A stretch of DNA of 64,000 nucleotides from Flavobacterium sp. SH_e. Lineage in GTDB: Bacteria > Bacteroidota > Bacteroidia > Flavobacteriales > Flavobacteriaceae. This document shows, one piece after another, positions 9,162-18,088 of this stretch. A program made the translations under genes and the position numbers. Numbering within the stretch: the first letter of the stretch is position 1; each line of letters begins with the position of its first letter. Where the stretch lies: positions 1,089,488 through 1,153,487 of the forward strand of contig NZ_JAOVZN010000006.1 in assembly GCF_025717045.1 (NCBI RefSeq). The letters are read 5' to 3'. The notes beneath the pieces are model-generated. The model was given only the letters and a program-made list of their open reading frames with translations, was not told where the DNA came from and did not search any database.

Positions 9162-10733
9162 TTGAGCATATAAATCCGAATCTAAATTATAAATATCAGC
9201 TCTAAAAAGGAGCTGATTTTTTTTGCTCCATGCTGTCCAATACCATTGATATAATGCATATTTTTTAGTGATTTTAAAACTCATGGTTTTCTTGCTGGCA
9301 ATTATAGTATCAATTCTATCTTGAGGCCAGTTTCCGTCAACATCTAAAATATGCTGTGCAAGTTCCAACGGATTTTCAACACGAACGCATCCAGAACTCA
9401 TAGAACGATTGTTTCGTACAAAAATATTACGGTGATTGGTGTCGTGCAAATAAACGCTATGATGATTTGGGAATAAAATTTTCATTAAACCTAACGAATT
9501 ATTATAGCCAGGACTCTGCACATAACGATAATTGTTTGGTTTGTTTTCATTCCATTTAACTGGATCTACTGCGTTTCCAGATGTGTCATAAATGGTGATG
9601 TTTTTCTTAGCCAAATAACTTCGATTGCGTTTCATTGCTGGTACAACATCTTCTTTTAAAATTGTCGGAGGAACAGTCCAAGTTGGATTAAAAACGACTG
9701 TTTTTAAGAAAGACGTAATAATAGGTGTCTTTCTTTTATTCGTTCCTACAACAACATTTCGAACCAAAGTTGTGTCTTGATTTTCAACTACATTTAAGCT
9801 GTAATCAGGGATGTTGATAATGAAATAATTTTCAGCCAATTCAGAAGGATACCATCTCCAGCGTTCCAAATTGACAATAATTTGTTTTTTTCTTCTTTCT
9901 TTAGAGTAGTTTAAAGCGCTTATTGTTCCTGCTCCGATAACTCCATCTGCAGCTAAACCATGCCTTTCTTGAAATCTTTTAACCGATTCAAAAGTCCTTT
10001 GGTCATAAATCTTAGTAAGACTATCTTTTCCAGTCATATCATTCCAATACAAAAGCCTTTTTTTAATGTTTATTAAAGCAGAATTGGTATCGTTTAGAAC
10101 AATTTTATCAGCAGATTCAATGGTTTTTATATCGTCATCTGGAAATGTATTGATGATTTCCAGCGCTTTTAGCAACTCTTTGTAAGTTTGTGTTTTCGGC
10201 TGAATATTTTCGACAATACTATCTAACTTGTCTCTATTGAAAGCCTTGATCAAAACATTATTTACATCAAATGTCTTTTCATCCAAGTCCCAATTAGTGT
10301 AAATTTTTTTAGGATCTAGTTTGCCTTTATATAAATGGCTTAAGTATTTTTCGAAATTATAAGTCAACAAAATATCATAAGTGGCTAAATCTTTATCGTT
10401 AAGCTTGCCAATTTTACTTTCAAATTTTTTCAACTGAGAAATTTTGTAATCTTCTGGTTCTAAACCTAATTCACTTGAATTTTCTAATTGAGATAAAACG
10501 AATTTTCTTTTTTTAAGATTTCCCCAAACAGTTTGATTTTCTGATGCGATATAAAATTCTTTTAAAGTTTCACTTTTAAAAGTGCTTATTGTGGCAGTGT
10601 CTATTTCGACTTTTCTTTCGTCAGTAAGTATAATTTCTGGAACCTTTTTTTTGGCAACAGGAATAGGTTTGGGAATGTCTTTTTTACAGCCAACAAGAAT
10701 GCATATTACTACTATAGAGTAGAATTTTTTCAT
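9150..10733 (-). CDS. L,D-transpeptidase, LdtD/YcbB type lipoprotein
   Basis: 527 residues. The N-terminus has a lipobox (VICILVGC, Cys16), so the protein is probably anchored in a membrane facing the periplasm. Domains in order: an N-terminal scaffold (about 50-235); a peptidoglycan-binding domain 1 (about 243-277, TFESVKRFQERHGLAADGVIG); and a YkuD catalytic domain (about 283-460) with NVVVGTNKRKTP, VYLHDTN (His430) and the catalytic Cys449 in SMSSGCVRVENP. This is the arrangement of the large transpeptidases that form 3-3 (mDAP-mDAP) cross-links, which fits the meso-DAP-type MurE in this window. The GNAT gene lies one base upstream, so the two are co-transcribed. Its 3' end overlaps the other L,D-transpeptidase gene. 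Confidence 0.93.
   Translation of the reverse strand: MKKFYSIVVICILVGCKKDIPKPIPVAKKKVPEIILTDERKVEIDTATISTFKSETLKEFYIASENQTVWGNLKKRKFVLSQLENSSELGLEPEDYKISQLKKFESKIGKLNDKDLATYDILLTYNFEKYLSHLYKGKLDPKKIYTNWDLDEKTFDVNNVLIKAFNRDKLDSIVENIQPKTQTYKELLKALEIINTFPDDDIKTIESADKIVLNDTNSALINIKKRLLYWNDMTGKDSLTKIYDQRTFESVKRFQERHGLAADGVIGAGTISALNYSKERRKKQIIVNLERWRWYPSELAENYFIINIPDYSLNVVENQDTTLVRNVVVGTNKRKTPIITSFLKTVVFNPTWTVPPTILKEDVVPAMKRNRSYLAKKNITIYDTSGNAVDPVKWNENKPNNYRYVQSPGYNNSLGLMKILFPNHHSVYLHDTNHRNIFVRNNRSMSSGCVRVENPLELAQHILDVDGNWPQDRIDTIIASKKTMSFKITKKYALYQWYWTAWSKKNQLLFRADIYNLDSDLYAQLRN
9195..9224 (+). terminator. terminator of the plus-strand L,D-transpeptidase gene, inside the convergent CDS
   Basis: Stem ATCAGCTC (9195-9202) / GAGCTGAT (9210-9217) followed by eight T. 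It lies 34 bases behind the plus-strand stop codon and fully inside the coding part of the minus-strand neighbour. Confidence 0.75.
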
Positions 10734-10734
10734 A

Positions 10735-11172
10735 TTATAATTTTTTAAACATCAAATAATGTTCGCCAACATCTTTAATATCAAATGCTTCACCTCGGGG
10801 TTGGTAATTCATTTTTTGATAAAAGCCTACAGCGGCTGTTCTGGCGTTAAACCAAATCAAATCAACTTGATTATCATTGCAGTAGGTTTCGCAATGTCTA
10901 ACTAAAGCTTCTCCAAATCCCTTTTTTTGATGGCCTTCTAAAACTGCCATCCCTCGAATTTGGGCTTGATTTTTTTCGGCAAATATAGTGTTGATTTTAT
11001 CAAATAACGAAATAATTCCTATTAAATCTTCATTTTCAAATAATCCAAAATGATGAGTAGTATCTAAATCATCGCCATCAAATATGCAGCTTTCTATAGG
11101 TTTTCCTTTTCTTAAAACGGGTTGACGAACTGCATAAGTCTCTTTTGACGTAATTTCTTTAATTGTGATCAT
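10735..11172 (-). CDS. GNAT family N-acetyltransferase
   Basis: 145 residues with the GNAT acetyl-CoA-binding signature AQIRGMAVLEGHQKKGFGEALVRH read as beta4 plus the Q/RxxGxG/A loop (QKKGFGEAL), then a C-terminal FYQKMNYQPRGE motif. The N-terminal part (TSKETYAVRQPVLRKGKP) resembles ElaA/YitI-like small acetyltransferases. The acceptor is unknown. One base separates its stop from the start of the LdtD-type gene, so both share a transcript. Confidence 0.88.
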   Translation of the reverse strand: MITIKEITSKETYAVRQPVLRKGKPIESCIFDGDDLDTTHHFGLFENEDLIGIISLFDKINTIFAEKNQAQIRGMAVLEGHQKKGFGEALVRHCETYCNDNQVDLIWFNARTAAVGFYQKMNYQPRGEAFDIKDVGEHYLMFKKL

Positions 11173-11264
11173 AATTTTTTTTAAAAATATTGCATTTATA
11201 ACTTTTTAATTTTAAATAAGTTATAAATTAATGTTGTTTTTTATTAATTTTTTTTGCCGAAAAG

Positions 11265-11297
11265 CTTGTTTTTAACTGAACTTTCTTTCTATATTTG
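11265..11297 (+). promoter_or_regulatory. promoter of the first tRNA-Gly gene
   Basis: TATATTTG (11290-11297) matches the -7 consensus TAnnTTTG; CTTG (11265-11268) lies 21 bases upstream at the -33 position. The tRNA begins 11 bases downstream. Confidence 0.7.
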
Positions 11298-11307
11298 CAC
11301 AACCAAT

Positions 11308-11380
<73 letters not shown>

Positions 11381-11435
11381 CTAGAAAACAAACTTTTTAG
11401 TTTTGTTTTTGTGAAAATAAAATTTTTGATTTTTA

Positions 11436-11466
11436 TTTGTTTTTAAAATTAAATTTTTTAAATTTG
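11436..11466 (+). promoter_or_regulatory. promoter of the second tRNA-Gly gene
   Basis: TAAATTTG (11459-11466) fits the -7 element and TTTG (11436-11439) the -33 element, with a 19-base spacer. The second tRNA therefore has its own promoter, although it is only 98 bases behind the first. Confidence 0.65.
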
Positions 11467-11478
11467 CACCCGGTTAAT

Positions 11479-11551
<73 letters not shown>

Positions 11552-11555
11552 CTTC

Positions 11556-11587
11556 AAAAGCCTCAAACAATGTTTGAGGCTTTTTTG
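11556..11587 (+). terminator. terminator of the tRNA-Gly pair
   Basis: Stem GCCTCAAACA / TGTTTGAGGC (11560-11569 / 11571-11580) followed by six T, immediately behind the second tRNA. Confidence 0.88.
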
Positions 11588-11673
11588 TTTTTGTTTCTTT
11601 TTGAAATCATATAAATGATATAAAAATTTTATTTTTTAAACTTTAGATTTAAATGAGCTTATATGGTTCAAAA

Positions 11674-12381
11674 TTATTTCAAATCACTCAAATCGCTTTC
11701 TGTTTCTAATTCCGTTGGATCTTGATTTTGTCTGAACAAACGAGCTTTCAGATTTCCTTTTAAAGTTATTTTGTCCCCTTTAACTTCCAGCCAGCTTCCT
11801 TCTCTTAAACCTAAAACCGGAATTGAATTGAATGCATGAAATTCTTTAATTCTTGTTTCGCGTGTTTCTCCCATATGTTTAGATTGCAAATCAGCATCCA
11901 GATAATGTGGATTTAAATTGAAAGGAATTAATCCTAAAGTTTGAAAACTTGGAGGGTAAACAATAGGCATGTCGTTTGTAGTTTGCATTGACAAACCGCA
12001 AATATTACTTCCAGCGCTTGATCCTAAATAGGGTGTGCCGTTTTTTACAGTTTCAGAAAGCAACTGCATAACGTTGTTTTTATAAAGCTGTGTTACTAGC
12101 AAAAATGTGTTTCCTCCGCCAGTAAATATTCCTTCTGCATTTTTTACAGCGTCTTGCGGATTTTCAAATTCATGAATTCCTTTAACATCAATATTAATCG
12201 TTGCAAACGCTTCCGCTGCTTTTTGTGTATATTCATCGTGCGAAATTCCACTTGGGCGTGCATAAGGAATAAATAGGATTGTTTTGCAGTTTTTAAAATG
12301 CGATTTTAAAGTAGGTAAAAGATATTCTAAATAGTTGCCTCCGTGTAATGTAGAAGTGCTTGCAATAATAACGCTTTTCAT
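11674..12381 (-). CDS. pepE: alpha-aspartyl dipeptidase PepE (peptidase S51)
   Basis: Cytosolic hydrolase of N-terminal Asp-X dipeptides. 235 residues. The class-I-glutaminase-like serine peptidase features are present: GIFTGGGNTF (84-93), the nucleophile Ser122 in YLGSSAGSN, Asp137 (TTNDMPIVYPP) and His159 (NPHY). These are offset by two from Ser120/Asp135/His157 of the Salmonella enzyme. The C-terminus is longer than usual by a short acidic tail (ELETESDLSDLK). A single gene between the tRNA-Gly pair and the divergent secreted-protein operon. Confidence 0.95.
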   Translation of the reverse strand: MKSVIIASTSTLHGGNYLEYLLPTLKSHFKNCKTILFIPYARPSGISHDEYTQKAAEAFATINIDVKGIHEFENPQDAVKNAEGIFTGGGNTFLLVTQLYKNNVMQLLSETVKNGTPYLGSSAGSNICGLSMQTTNDMPIVYPPSFQTLGLIPFNLNPHYLDADLQSKHMGETRETRIKEFHAFNSIPVLGLREGSWLEVKGDKITLKGNLKARLFRQNQDPTELETESDLSDLK

Positions 12382-12547
12382 GATTTTTTTAACTCAAAAT
12401 TTTGTTTGTTAAAGGTATTAAAAACTCTCTCTTTTGTCTAAAATTTTATCATTTTAATTAACATATTTTTACCAACTCGTTAATACTTAATTTGGATCAT
12501 ATTAAGATATTTTTACCCTTTTAAGAATATTTTTAATTTATTTCATT

Positions 12548-13315
12548 TTGTTTCAGAAAATTACTTGTTTTTTAATTGTTTTAGCGGGACAGACTTGTTT
12601 GTCTCAAACTCAGGATCGTGCTATTTTAAGTGGTAAAGTAGTTTCGAATACATCAGATTTAGAAGGTATTTATGTGATTAACGCACAAACGGAAGAAACG
12701 GTAACAACTGATGCTTCAGGATCTTTTGCAATTTTGGCAAAGCCAAATGATATTCTAGTTTTTTCTTCAATCAGTTTTAAAGAAAAGAGAATTTTGCTGA
12801 AACCTGAAGATTTCTCAAACCTTAATTTCATGGTAAATCTTAGTATGGTAATGTATCAATTGCAAGAGGTTGTTGTGAAAAAATACGATAATATTAGTGC
12901 CGAAAAATTAGGGATAATCCCAGCAGGCCAAAAAAAATATACTGCTGCAGAAAGAAAATTAGAAACAGCAACAGCTCTTAATGCGACGGCTAATGGAGGT
13001 GGTATGGTTGGCGGTTCTATTTCTGCAGATCCTTTGCTGAATTTCTTCTCTGGAAGAACGGCAATGCTTAAAAAAGAAGTTGCAGTCGAAAAGAAAGAAT
13101 TTTTCATGAAGCTGTTGGAGAATATGTTTAGTATTGATCATTTTATTGACAGATTGAAAATTCCAGCAGAATATGTAAAAGGGTTTGAATATTATGCAAT
13201 TGAAAATGAAAAATTTACTATTATTTTAAATTCGAAAAATAAAACTTCGACAGAATTTCTTTTAGGGGAATTGGCTGTAAAGTATAAAGAAATAATTGCT
13301 AGTGAAAATAAATAA
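12548..13315 (+). CDS. secreted carboxypeptidase-D-regulatory-like protein, copy 1
   Basis: 255 residues from a TTG start at 12548 that gives a proper signal peptide (MFQKITCFLIVLAGQTCLSQ). Residues about 27-95 form the Ig-like carboxypeptidase-D regulatory domain found at the N-terminus of SusC proteins (ILSGKVV, EGIYVINAQTEETVTTD.SGSFAI, DILVFSSISFK, QLQEVVVKKY). No beta-barrel follows. Instead comes a helical tail with EKLGIIPAGQKKYTAAERKL and SGRTAMLKKEVAVEKKEFF. These two stretches recur almost unchanged in the next gene. First gene of a coupled operon with copies 2 and 3, the DUF6702 gene and probably the M1 peptidase. Function unknown; probably periplasmic. Confidence 0.82.
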   Translation: MFQKITCFLIVLAGQTCLSQTQDRAILSGKVVSNTSDLEGIYVINAQTEETVTTDASGSFAILAKPNDILVFSSISFKEKRILLKPEDFSNLNFMVNLSMVMYQLQEVVVKKYDNISAEKLGIIPAGQKKYTAAERKLETATALNATANGGGMVGGSISADPLLNFFSGRTAMLKKEVAVEKKEFFMKLLENMFSIDHFIDRLKIPAEYVKGFEYYAIENEKFTIILNSKNKTSTEFLLGELAVKYKEIIASENK

Positions 13316-14030
13316 AGTAATATCAAGTATTGTTTTTTTGATTTTTGTTCAACTTAGTTTTGGACAAAAAAGCGATTACAGGCAGTTGGTAGGAAAAGTA
13401 ATGGAACAGTCCACTCCAATTGAAGGGGTGAATATTGTTAATAATAACACGCAAGCAGCAACTATTTCTGATTCTGATGGTGGTTTTTCGATTGCTGTTA
13501 AAGAAGGAGATGTTTTGGTTTTTTCTGCTGTAAATTTAGAACCGCTTAAGCGAAGAATAGCTTCAGAAGATATTTCGCCCAATGTGCTTCTTATTAAAAT
13601 GACTGCAAAAGAGGTTGAATTAAAAGAAGTGATTGTTAATGAAAACGCTAACATAACTGCTGAGAATTTAGGAATTATTCCATATGGGCAGAAAAAATAT
13701 ACTCCAGCAGAGCGAAAAGTTTATACTGCGACTTCTACTTCTGTGGATAAGCTTTTAAATGCCATTTCGGGGAGAACTGCCATGTTGAAGAAAGAAGTGA
13801 ATGTAGAGAAAAAGGAAGCTCTTTTTAGAAAGTTGGAATATCTTTTTGAAGAGAATTATTACACGCAAAGATTAAGAATTCCTGTTGATGATATAAAAGG
13901 ATTTCAATTATTTTGTGTGGATGATGCTGATTTTGCTGTATCTTTGAATACTAAAAACAAAACAATGAGTATGTTTTTAATCACAGATTTAGCAAGAAAA
14001 TATCTAACAATTCTCGAAAATGAAAAATAA
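13302..14030 (+). CDS. secreted carboxypeptidase-D-regulatory-like protein, copy 2
   Basis: 242 residues if the GTG at 13302 is used; a TTG at 13296 would add two. The GTG start gives MKINKVISSIVFLIFVQLSFGQ, a good signal peptide, and overlaps the previous gene by 14 bases, which suggests translational coupling. Same layout as copy 1: a regulatory-like domain (QLVGKVMEQ, EGVNIVNNNTQAATISDSDG, DVLVFSAVNLEP, LKEVIVNEN), then ENLGIIPYGQKKYTPAERKV and SGRTAMLKKEVNVEKKE, then a charged helical end. It lacks the Gly-rich insert of copy 1. Function unknown. Confidence 0.82.
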   Translation: MKINKVISSIVFLIFVQLSFGQKSDYRQLVGKVMEQSTPIEGVNIVNNNTQAATISDSDGGFSIAVKEGDVLVFSAVNLEPLKRRIASEDISPNVLLIKMTAKEVELKEVIVNENANITAENLGIIPYGQKKYTPAERKVYTATSTSVDKLLNAISGRTAMLKKEVNVEKKEALFRKLEYLFEENYYTQRLRIPVDDIKGFQLFCVDDADFAVSLNTKNKTMSMFLITDLARKYLTILENEK

Positions 14031-14775
14031 ATTAGGAATACTCGTTGTCTGCTTATTTTGTCAAATTGTATTGGGACAAAACGGTTCAAGAAAGCCATTG
14101 CACGGTCAGGTTTTAAATGATTTTTTAGCCATAGAAAGTGGTTATGTAATGAATGTTAATGCAAATGTCAGAACATTTATTGGTTCAGGCGGTTTGTTTG
14201 ATATCATGGCTCGGCCAAAAGATACTTTGCTGTTTTCGGGTTTAGCATTTCAATCAAAAAAAATTGTTTTAACTGAGAAAGACTGCGCTGAAATTTTGTT
14301 TAAAATAAAATTGGATTTAGTAAATAATCAGTTAAAAGAGGTTGTTGTTCAAAAAGAATTAAAAGTTAAGGCGCTGGGAGGCGGTTCGCAAGGAATTGTA
14401 GATATGCAGTTTGAAGATGATAAACAGTCTACCGCAAAAAACAATGCGATGCTCTCAGATCAAACTATTAAATACGGAATGGACTTTGTTCGTATTTTTA
14501 AAGATGTCAAAAAACTATTGAGCAAAAAAGAAGATGTAAAAGAAGAAGAAGTTACAGATATTGCTTTTGTAGAATATGCTAAAGATAATTTTACAAAAGA
14601 TTTTTATACCAAAACATTGAATCTTAAAGACGACGAAATTGAGCTGTTTTTAATGTATTGTTCAAATGATCCGCATTCAAAACATTTGGTTGATCCTGAT
14701 CAAAAATTTCAGTTAATAGATTTTATGGTTAACAAGAATAAAGAATTTAAGAAAGCTCCTGCTGTTCAAAAATGA
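14020..14775 (+). CDS. secreted carboxypeptidase-D-regulatory-like protein, copy 3 (diverged)
   Basis: 251 residues, signal peptide MKNKLGILVVCLFCQIVLGQ. The N-terminal regulatory-like domain is still recognisable (LHGQVLND, DTLLFSGLAFQSKKIVL, NNQLKEVVVQKEL), but both signature stretches of copies 1 and 2 are gone. They are replaced by a Gly-rich GGGSQGIVDMQFEDD segment and an acidic/lysine-rich helical tail. The start overlaps the stop of copy 2 by 11 bases and its own stop overlaps the next gene by four (ATGA). It is the most diverged member of a tandem triplication. Function unknown. Confidence 0.8.
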   Translation: MKNKLGILVVCLFCQIVLGQNGSRKPLHGQVLNDFLAIESGYVMNVNANVRTFIGSGGLFDIMARPKDTLLFSGLAFQSKKIVLTEKDCAEILFKIKLDLVNNQLKEVVVQKELKVKALGGGSQGIVDMQFEDDKQSTAKNNAMLSDQTIKYGMDFVRIFKDVKKLLSKKEDVKEEEVTDIAFVEYAKDNFTKDFYTKTLNLKDDEIELFLMYCSNDPHSKHLVDPDQKFQLIDFMVNKNKEFKKAPAVQK

Positions 14776-15278
14776 AAAATAAATTAATTTACTGTTTGCT
14801 GGCAGTTTTGTTTGTATTGTCTTCAGCATTTACTTTTCATAAATTTTATGTTGGGGTTTTTCAGGTCAATTATGCAGCTGAAAAAAAGATGCTGCAAATT
14901 ACTTCCCGCATTTTTATTGATGATTTGAATAATGCAATGGAGAAAAAGTATCACAAAAAAGCATTTGTGGGTACAAGCAAAGAAACTCCAGCAGATGTTG
15001 AATTATTGAAGAAATACTTGTCGGAACATTTTTTAATTAAAGTAAACGGACAATCGAAAGCTATAACTTTTTTGTCTAAGGAAGTAGAAGCGGGTGACGT
15101 TTTGGTTTGTTATTCAAGAATTAAGGATGTTGATAAATTTAAAACACTTGAAATTTCGAACACTATTTTAGTAGATTGGAATGCAGAACAGCAAAACATT
15201 ACACATATTTCAGCATTTGATACCAAAAGAAGTGTGCTTTTTACAGAATCTTCAAGGAAAGAATTGTTAAAGTATTAG
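14772..15278 (+). CDS. DUF6702 family protein
   Basis: 168 residues with an N-terminal signal segment (about 1-19) ending SSAFTFHKFYVG. The order HKFYVGVFQVNYAAEKKMLQITSRIFIDDLNNAM, then a C-terminal half with LEISNTILVDWNAEQQNI.H, is the pattern of DUF6702 proteins that are commonly found next to M1 peptidases and TonB-linked proteins in Bacteroidota. The ATG overlaps the previous stop (ATGA). An M1 aminopeptidase gene follows after 65 bases. The neighbourhood suggests a common envelope role, but no activity can be assigned. Confidence 0.78.
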   Translation: MKNKLIYCLLAVLFVLSSAFTFHKFYVGVFQVNYAAEKKMLQITSRIFIDDLNNAMEKKYHKKAFVGTSKETPADVELLKKYLSEHFLIKVNGQSKAITFLSKEVEAGDVLVCYSRIKDVDKFKTLEISNTILVDWNAEQQNITHISAFDTKRSVLFTESSRKELLKY

Positions 15279-15343
15279 CGAATCCGTAAAATTAGTGTTT
15301 TAATTACTATTTTCACGCCCTAAGAAATTACCATTAGATTTTT

Positions 15344-17587
15344 ATGAAAAAACTTTCATTATTATTACTTTTTCCTGCAATGTTAGTCGCGCAGGAGAAA
15401 GCAGCAACCACACCTACAAGACAGCAGGGAAAATACGATACCAATAAGTTTAGCCAGATGTACGATTTACTGGCAACTCCAAATATGTTTCGTACAGCTT
15501 CTGGAGCACCAGGGCCAGCTTATTACCAACAACAGGCAGATTATAAAATTGATGTTGAATTGGATGATAAAAACTCAAGATTAAGCGGATCTGAAACGAT
15601 TACATATACTAATAATTCACCAGATAGTTTAGAATATTTATGGGTACAATTGGACCAAAATCAGGCAAAAGCAAATACGCAAACTTCATTAGCAGAAAGT
15701 GATAAAATTAGTCAGGTTTTGCCACTTGAAGGATTTTCTTCTAAATATCTGAAAAAAGACTTAGAACGTGGTTTTAACATTGAACAAGTTAAAGATGCTA
15801 AAGGAAATGCATTGTCTTACACGATCAACGAAACAATGATGCGCATTAATTTGACTTCGCCATTAAAACCAAAAGAGAAAATTTCATTTTCGATCAAATG
15901 GTGGTATAATATCAATAATTATAGAAAAGAAGGTGGTCGTTCAGGATATGAATTATTCGAGAAGGATGGCAACAAATTATATGTAATTGCACAATTCTAT
16001 CCAAGAATGGCAGTTTATAATGATGTTGAAGGATGGCAAAATATGCAGTTTTGGGGAAGTGGAGAGTTTGCTCTTCCATTCGGAAACTTTGATGTAAATA
16101 TTACAGTTCCTGCAGATCACGTAATTGATGCTACGGGAGAATTAATGAACAGAAGCGAAGTGTTTACTGCTGAACAAGTAAAAAGATATCAAGATGCTCA
16201 AAAATCATTTGATAAACCTGTTGTAATTGTAACACAAGCAGAGGCAGAAGCAGCAGAAAAAGGTTTTTCTGAAAAGAAAAAAACTTGGAAATTCAGTGCT
16301 AAAAATGTTCGTGACTTTGGAATTGCTTCTTCAAGAAAATTCATTTACGATGCAATGGCTGTAAAAATTGGAGACAGAACTGTTATGGCAGAATCTGTTT
16401 ATCCAAAAGAATCAAATCCGCTTTGGGGTGAAACTTCTACAATGGTTGTAGCGCATACTTTAAAAAGTTATTCTGCTCATACTTTTGATTATCCTTATCC
16501 AAAAGCAGTTTCAGTTTCAGCAGAAGATCAAGGAATGGAATATCCAATGATTTGCTGGAATTACGGTCGTCCTGATGAAAACGGCGTAACAAGCAAAGAA
16601 GTTAAAAACGGAATGATTGGTGTAATTATCCACGAAGTTGGACATACTTTCTTTCCAATGATTGTAAACTCTGACGAGCGCCAATGGACTTGGATGGACG
16701 AAGGTTTAAATTCATTCTTGGAGTATTTAGCCGAACAAGAATTAGATTCAAATTTCCCTTCAAGAAGAGGGCCGGCTAAAAACATTGTTCCTTATATGAG
16801 CGGTGATCAGAAGTTTTTAGAGCCAATTATGTCAAACTCTGAAACTATTCACCAATTTGGAAATAATGCTTACGGAAAACCAGCTACTGGTCTTAATATT
16901 TTGAGAGAAGTGGTTATGGGAAGAGAATTATTCGACCATGCATTTAAAACATATGCAAACAGATGGAAGTTTAAGCATCCAACACCAGAAGATTTCTTTA
17001 GAACAATGGAAGATGCTTCTGCAGTAGATTTAGACTGGTTCTGGAGAGGTTGGTTCTACTCAACAGATTTTGTTGATATAGGAATTAAAGATGTAAAACA
17101 ATATTATGTTTCAGATACTCCAACTACAGATATTAAAGATGTCAAAGTAAGAAAAGGACGTTTTGGATATGAAAAAGGACCTTTTGTTTACTTAGTCGCT
17201 GGAGATAATGCAGAAGTAAGCGATTCTAAGAAAAAAGCTTTAAAAGTGCAAGATTTTAAACCTTTAGCGGATTATGTAGATCAGACTTTTACGGCTGAAG
17301 AAAAAGCGAGTATTAAATCTCCTAAATATTTCTACGAAGTAGAGTTTAATAAGCCAGGAGGTATGATTATGCCAATTTTAGTTGAGATTACTTATGAAGA
17401 TGGTTCAAAAGACAGTTACAAATACCCAGCTCAAATCTGGAGAAAAAGTAACGAAACGGCTAAAAAAGTTTACGCTACAACAAAAGCAATTAAGAGTATT
17501 CAAATTGACCCGCAATTGCTAACGGCTGATATTGATGTAACCAATAACTCTTGGCCAAAAGTAGAAACAAAGTCAAAATTTGACTAA
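15344..17587 (+). CDS. M1 family zinc metallopeptidase (aminopeptidase)
   Basis: 747 residues with a signal peptide (MKKLSLLLLFPAMLVAQ), so exported. N-terminal beta-domain (about 60-300, IDVELDDKNSRLSGSETITY). The catalytic domain has an EDQGMEYP stretch in place of the GxMEN exopeptidase motif, zinc ligands in HEVGH (430-434) and the third ligand Glu453 in WMDEGLNSF, 19 residues after the second His as required. A DWFWRGWFYSTDFVD segment follows. The C-terminal region (about 600-747) is beta-rich. Bacteroidota relatives of this length are annotated simply as M1 family metallopeptidases. It is last in the run of secreted-protein genes and is followed by a clear terminator. Confidence 0.94.
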   Translation: MKKLSLLLLFPAMLVAQEKAATTPTRQQGKYDTNKFSQMYDLLATPNMFRTASGAPGPAYYQQQADYKIDVELDDKNSRLSGSETITYTNNSPDSLEYLWVQLDQNQAKANTQTSLAESDKISQVLPLEGFSSKYLKKDLERGFNIEQVKDAKGNALSYTINETMMRINLTSPLKPKEKISFSIKWWYNINNYRKEGGRSGYELFEKDGNKLYVIAQFYPRMAVYNDVEGWQNMQFWGSGEFALPFGNFDVNITVPADHVIDATGELMNRSEVFTAEQVKRYQDAQKSFDKPVVIVTQAEAEAAEKGFSEKKKTWKFSAKNVRDFGIASSRKFIYDAMAVKIGDRTVMAESVYPKESNPLWGETSTMVVAHTLKSYSAHTFDYPYPKAVSVSAEDQGMEYPMICWNYGRPDENGVTSKEVKNGMIGVIIHEVGHTFFPMIVNSDERQWTWMDEGLNSFLEYLAEQELDSNFPSRRGPAKNIVPYMSGDQKFLEPIMSNSETIHQFGNNAYGKPATGLNILREVVMGRELFDHAFKTYANRWKFKHPTPEDFFRTMEDASAVDLDWFWRGWFYSTDFVDIGIKDVKQYYVSDTPTTDIKDVKVRKGRFGYEKGPFVYLVAGDNAEVSDSKKKALKVQDFKPLADYVDQTFTAEEKASIKSPKYFYEVEFNKPGGMIMPILVEITYEDGSKDSYKYPAQIWRKSNETAKKVYATTKAIKSIQIDPQLLTADIDVTNNSWPKVETKSKFD

Positions 17588-17604
17588 ATAAATTAAAAGC
17601 TTAT

Positions 17605-17650
17605 AAAAAGCTCATCAGGTGTATAAATGCTTGATGAGCTTTTTTATTTT
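17605..17650 (+). terminator. terminator behind the M1 peptidase gene
   Basis: Stem AAAAGCTCATCA (17606-17617) / TGATGAGCTTTT (17632-17643) followed by T-rich sequence. Confidence 0.88.
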
Positions 17651-17712
17651 AATTAAATGCATTTTCAAGGACTTTTTAAGTTAATTTTAAAACTCTAAGC
17701 TGCAAAATTTAA

Positions 17713-17720
17713 TATCTTTG
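17713..17720 (+). promoter_or_regulatory. -7 promoter element of tatA
   Basis: TATCTTTG matches TAnnTTTG. The tatA start is 20 bases downstream. No good -33 TTTG is seen. Confidence 0.55.
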
Positions 17721-17740
17721 CGACTACAAAATTAAAAGTT

Positions 17741-18088
17741 ATGTTTGGTATAGGAGGAGGAGAATTAGTTTTTATACTGTTTATCGTACTAATGCTTTTT
17801 GGTTCAGATAAAGTGCCAGAAATTGCACGTACAATGGGAAAAGCTATGGCTCAATTAAAAAATGCAACCAATGATATTAAAAGCGAAATTCAGAAAGGAG
17901 CTGAGGCTAATGGTCTTGATGCGAAATCTCTGAATGATATTACTGGAAATATCAATGCAGAAATTAATAACGCAAAATCGAATTTACTTGGAGATACAGG
18001 AAATCTTTTAGGAGATACTGCAAATGAAATCGAAAAAGTAAAAGAAGATATTGACACACTCTCTGGACCTATTAAACGCCAAATGTAA
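17741..18088 (+). CDS. tatA: twin-arginine translocase TatA/TatE family subunit
   Basis: 115 residues. A single N-terminal transmembrane helix (about 5-20, GGGELVFILFIVLMLFG) is followed by SDKVPEIARTMGKAMAQLK, the typical hinge and amphipathic helix of TatA-type subunits, and a hydrophilic tail. The TatA family multimerises to form the pore for folded Tat substrates. Whether this acts as TatA or TatB cannot be decided by sight; the initial Gly-rich stretch lacks the conserved Glu8 context of TatB. tatC is not in the window. The stop overlaps the start of the PAP2 gene by one base. Confidence 0.88.
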   Translation: MFGIGGGELVFILFIVLMLFGSDKVPEIARTMGKAMAQLKNATNDIKSEIQKGAEANGLDAKSLNDITGNINAEINNAKSNLLGDTGNLLGDTANEIEKVKEDIDTLSGPIKRQM

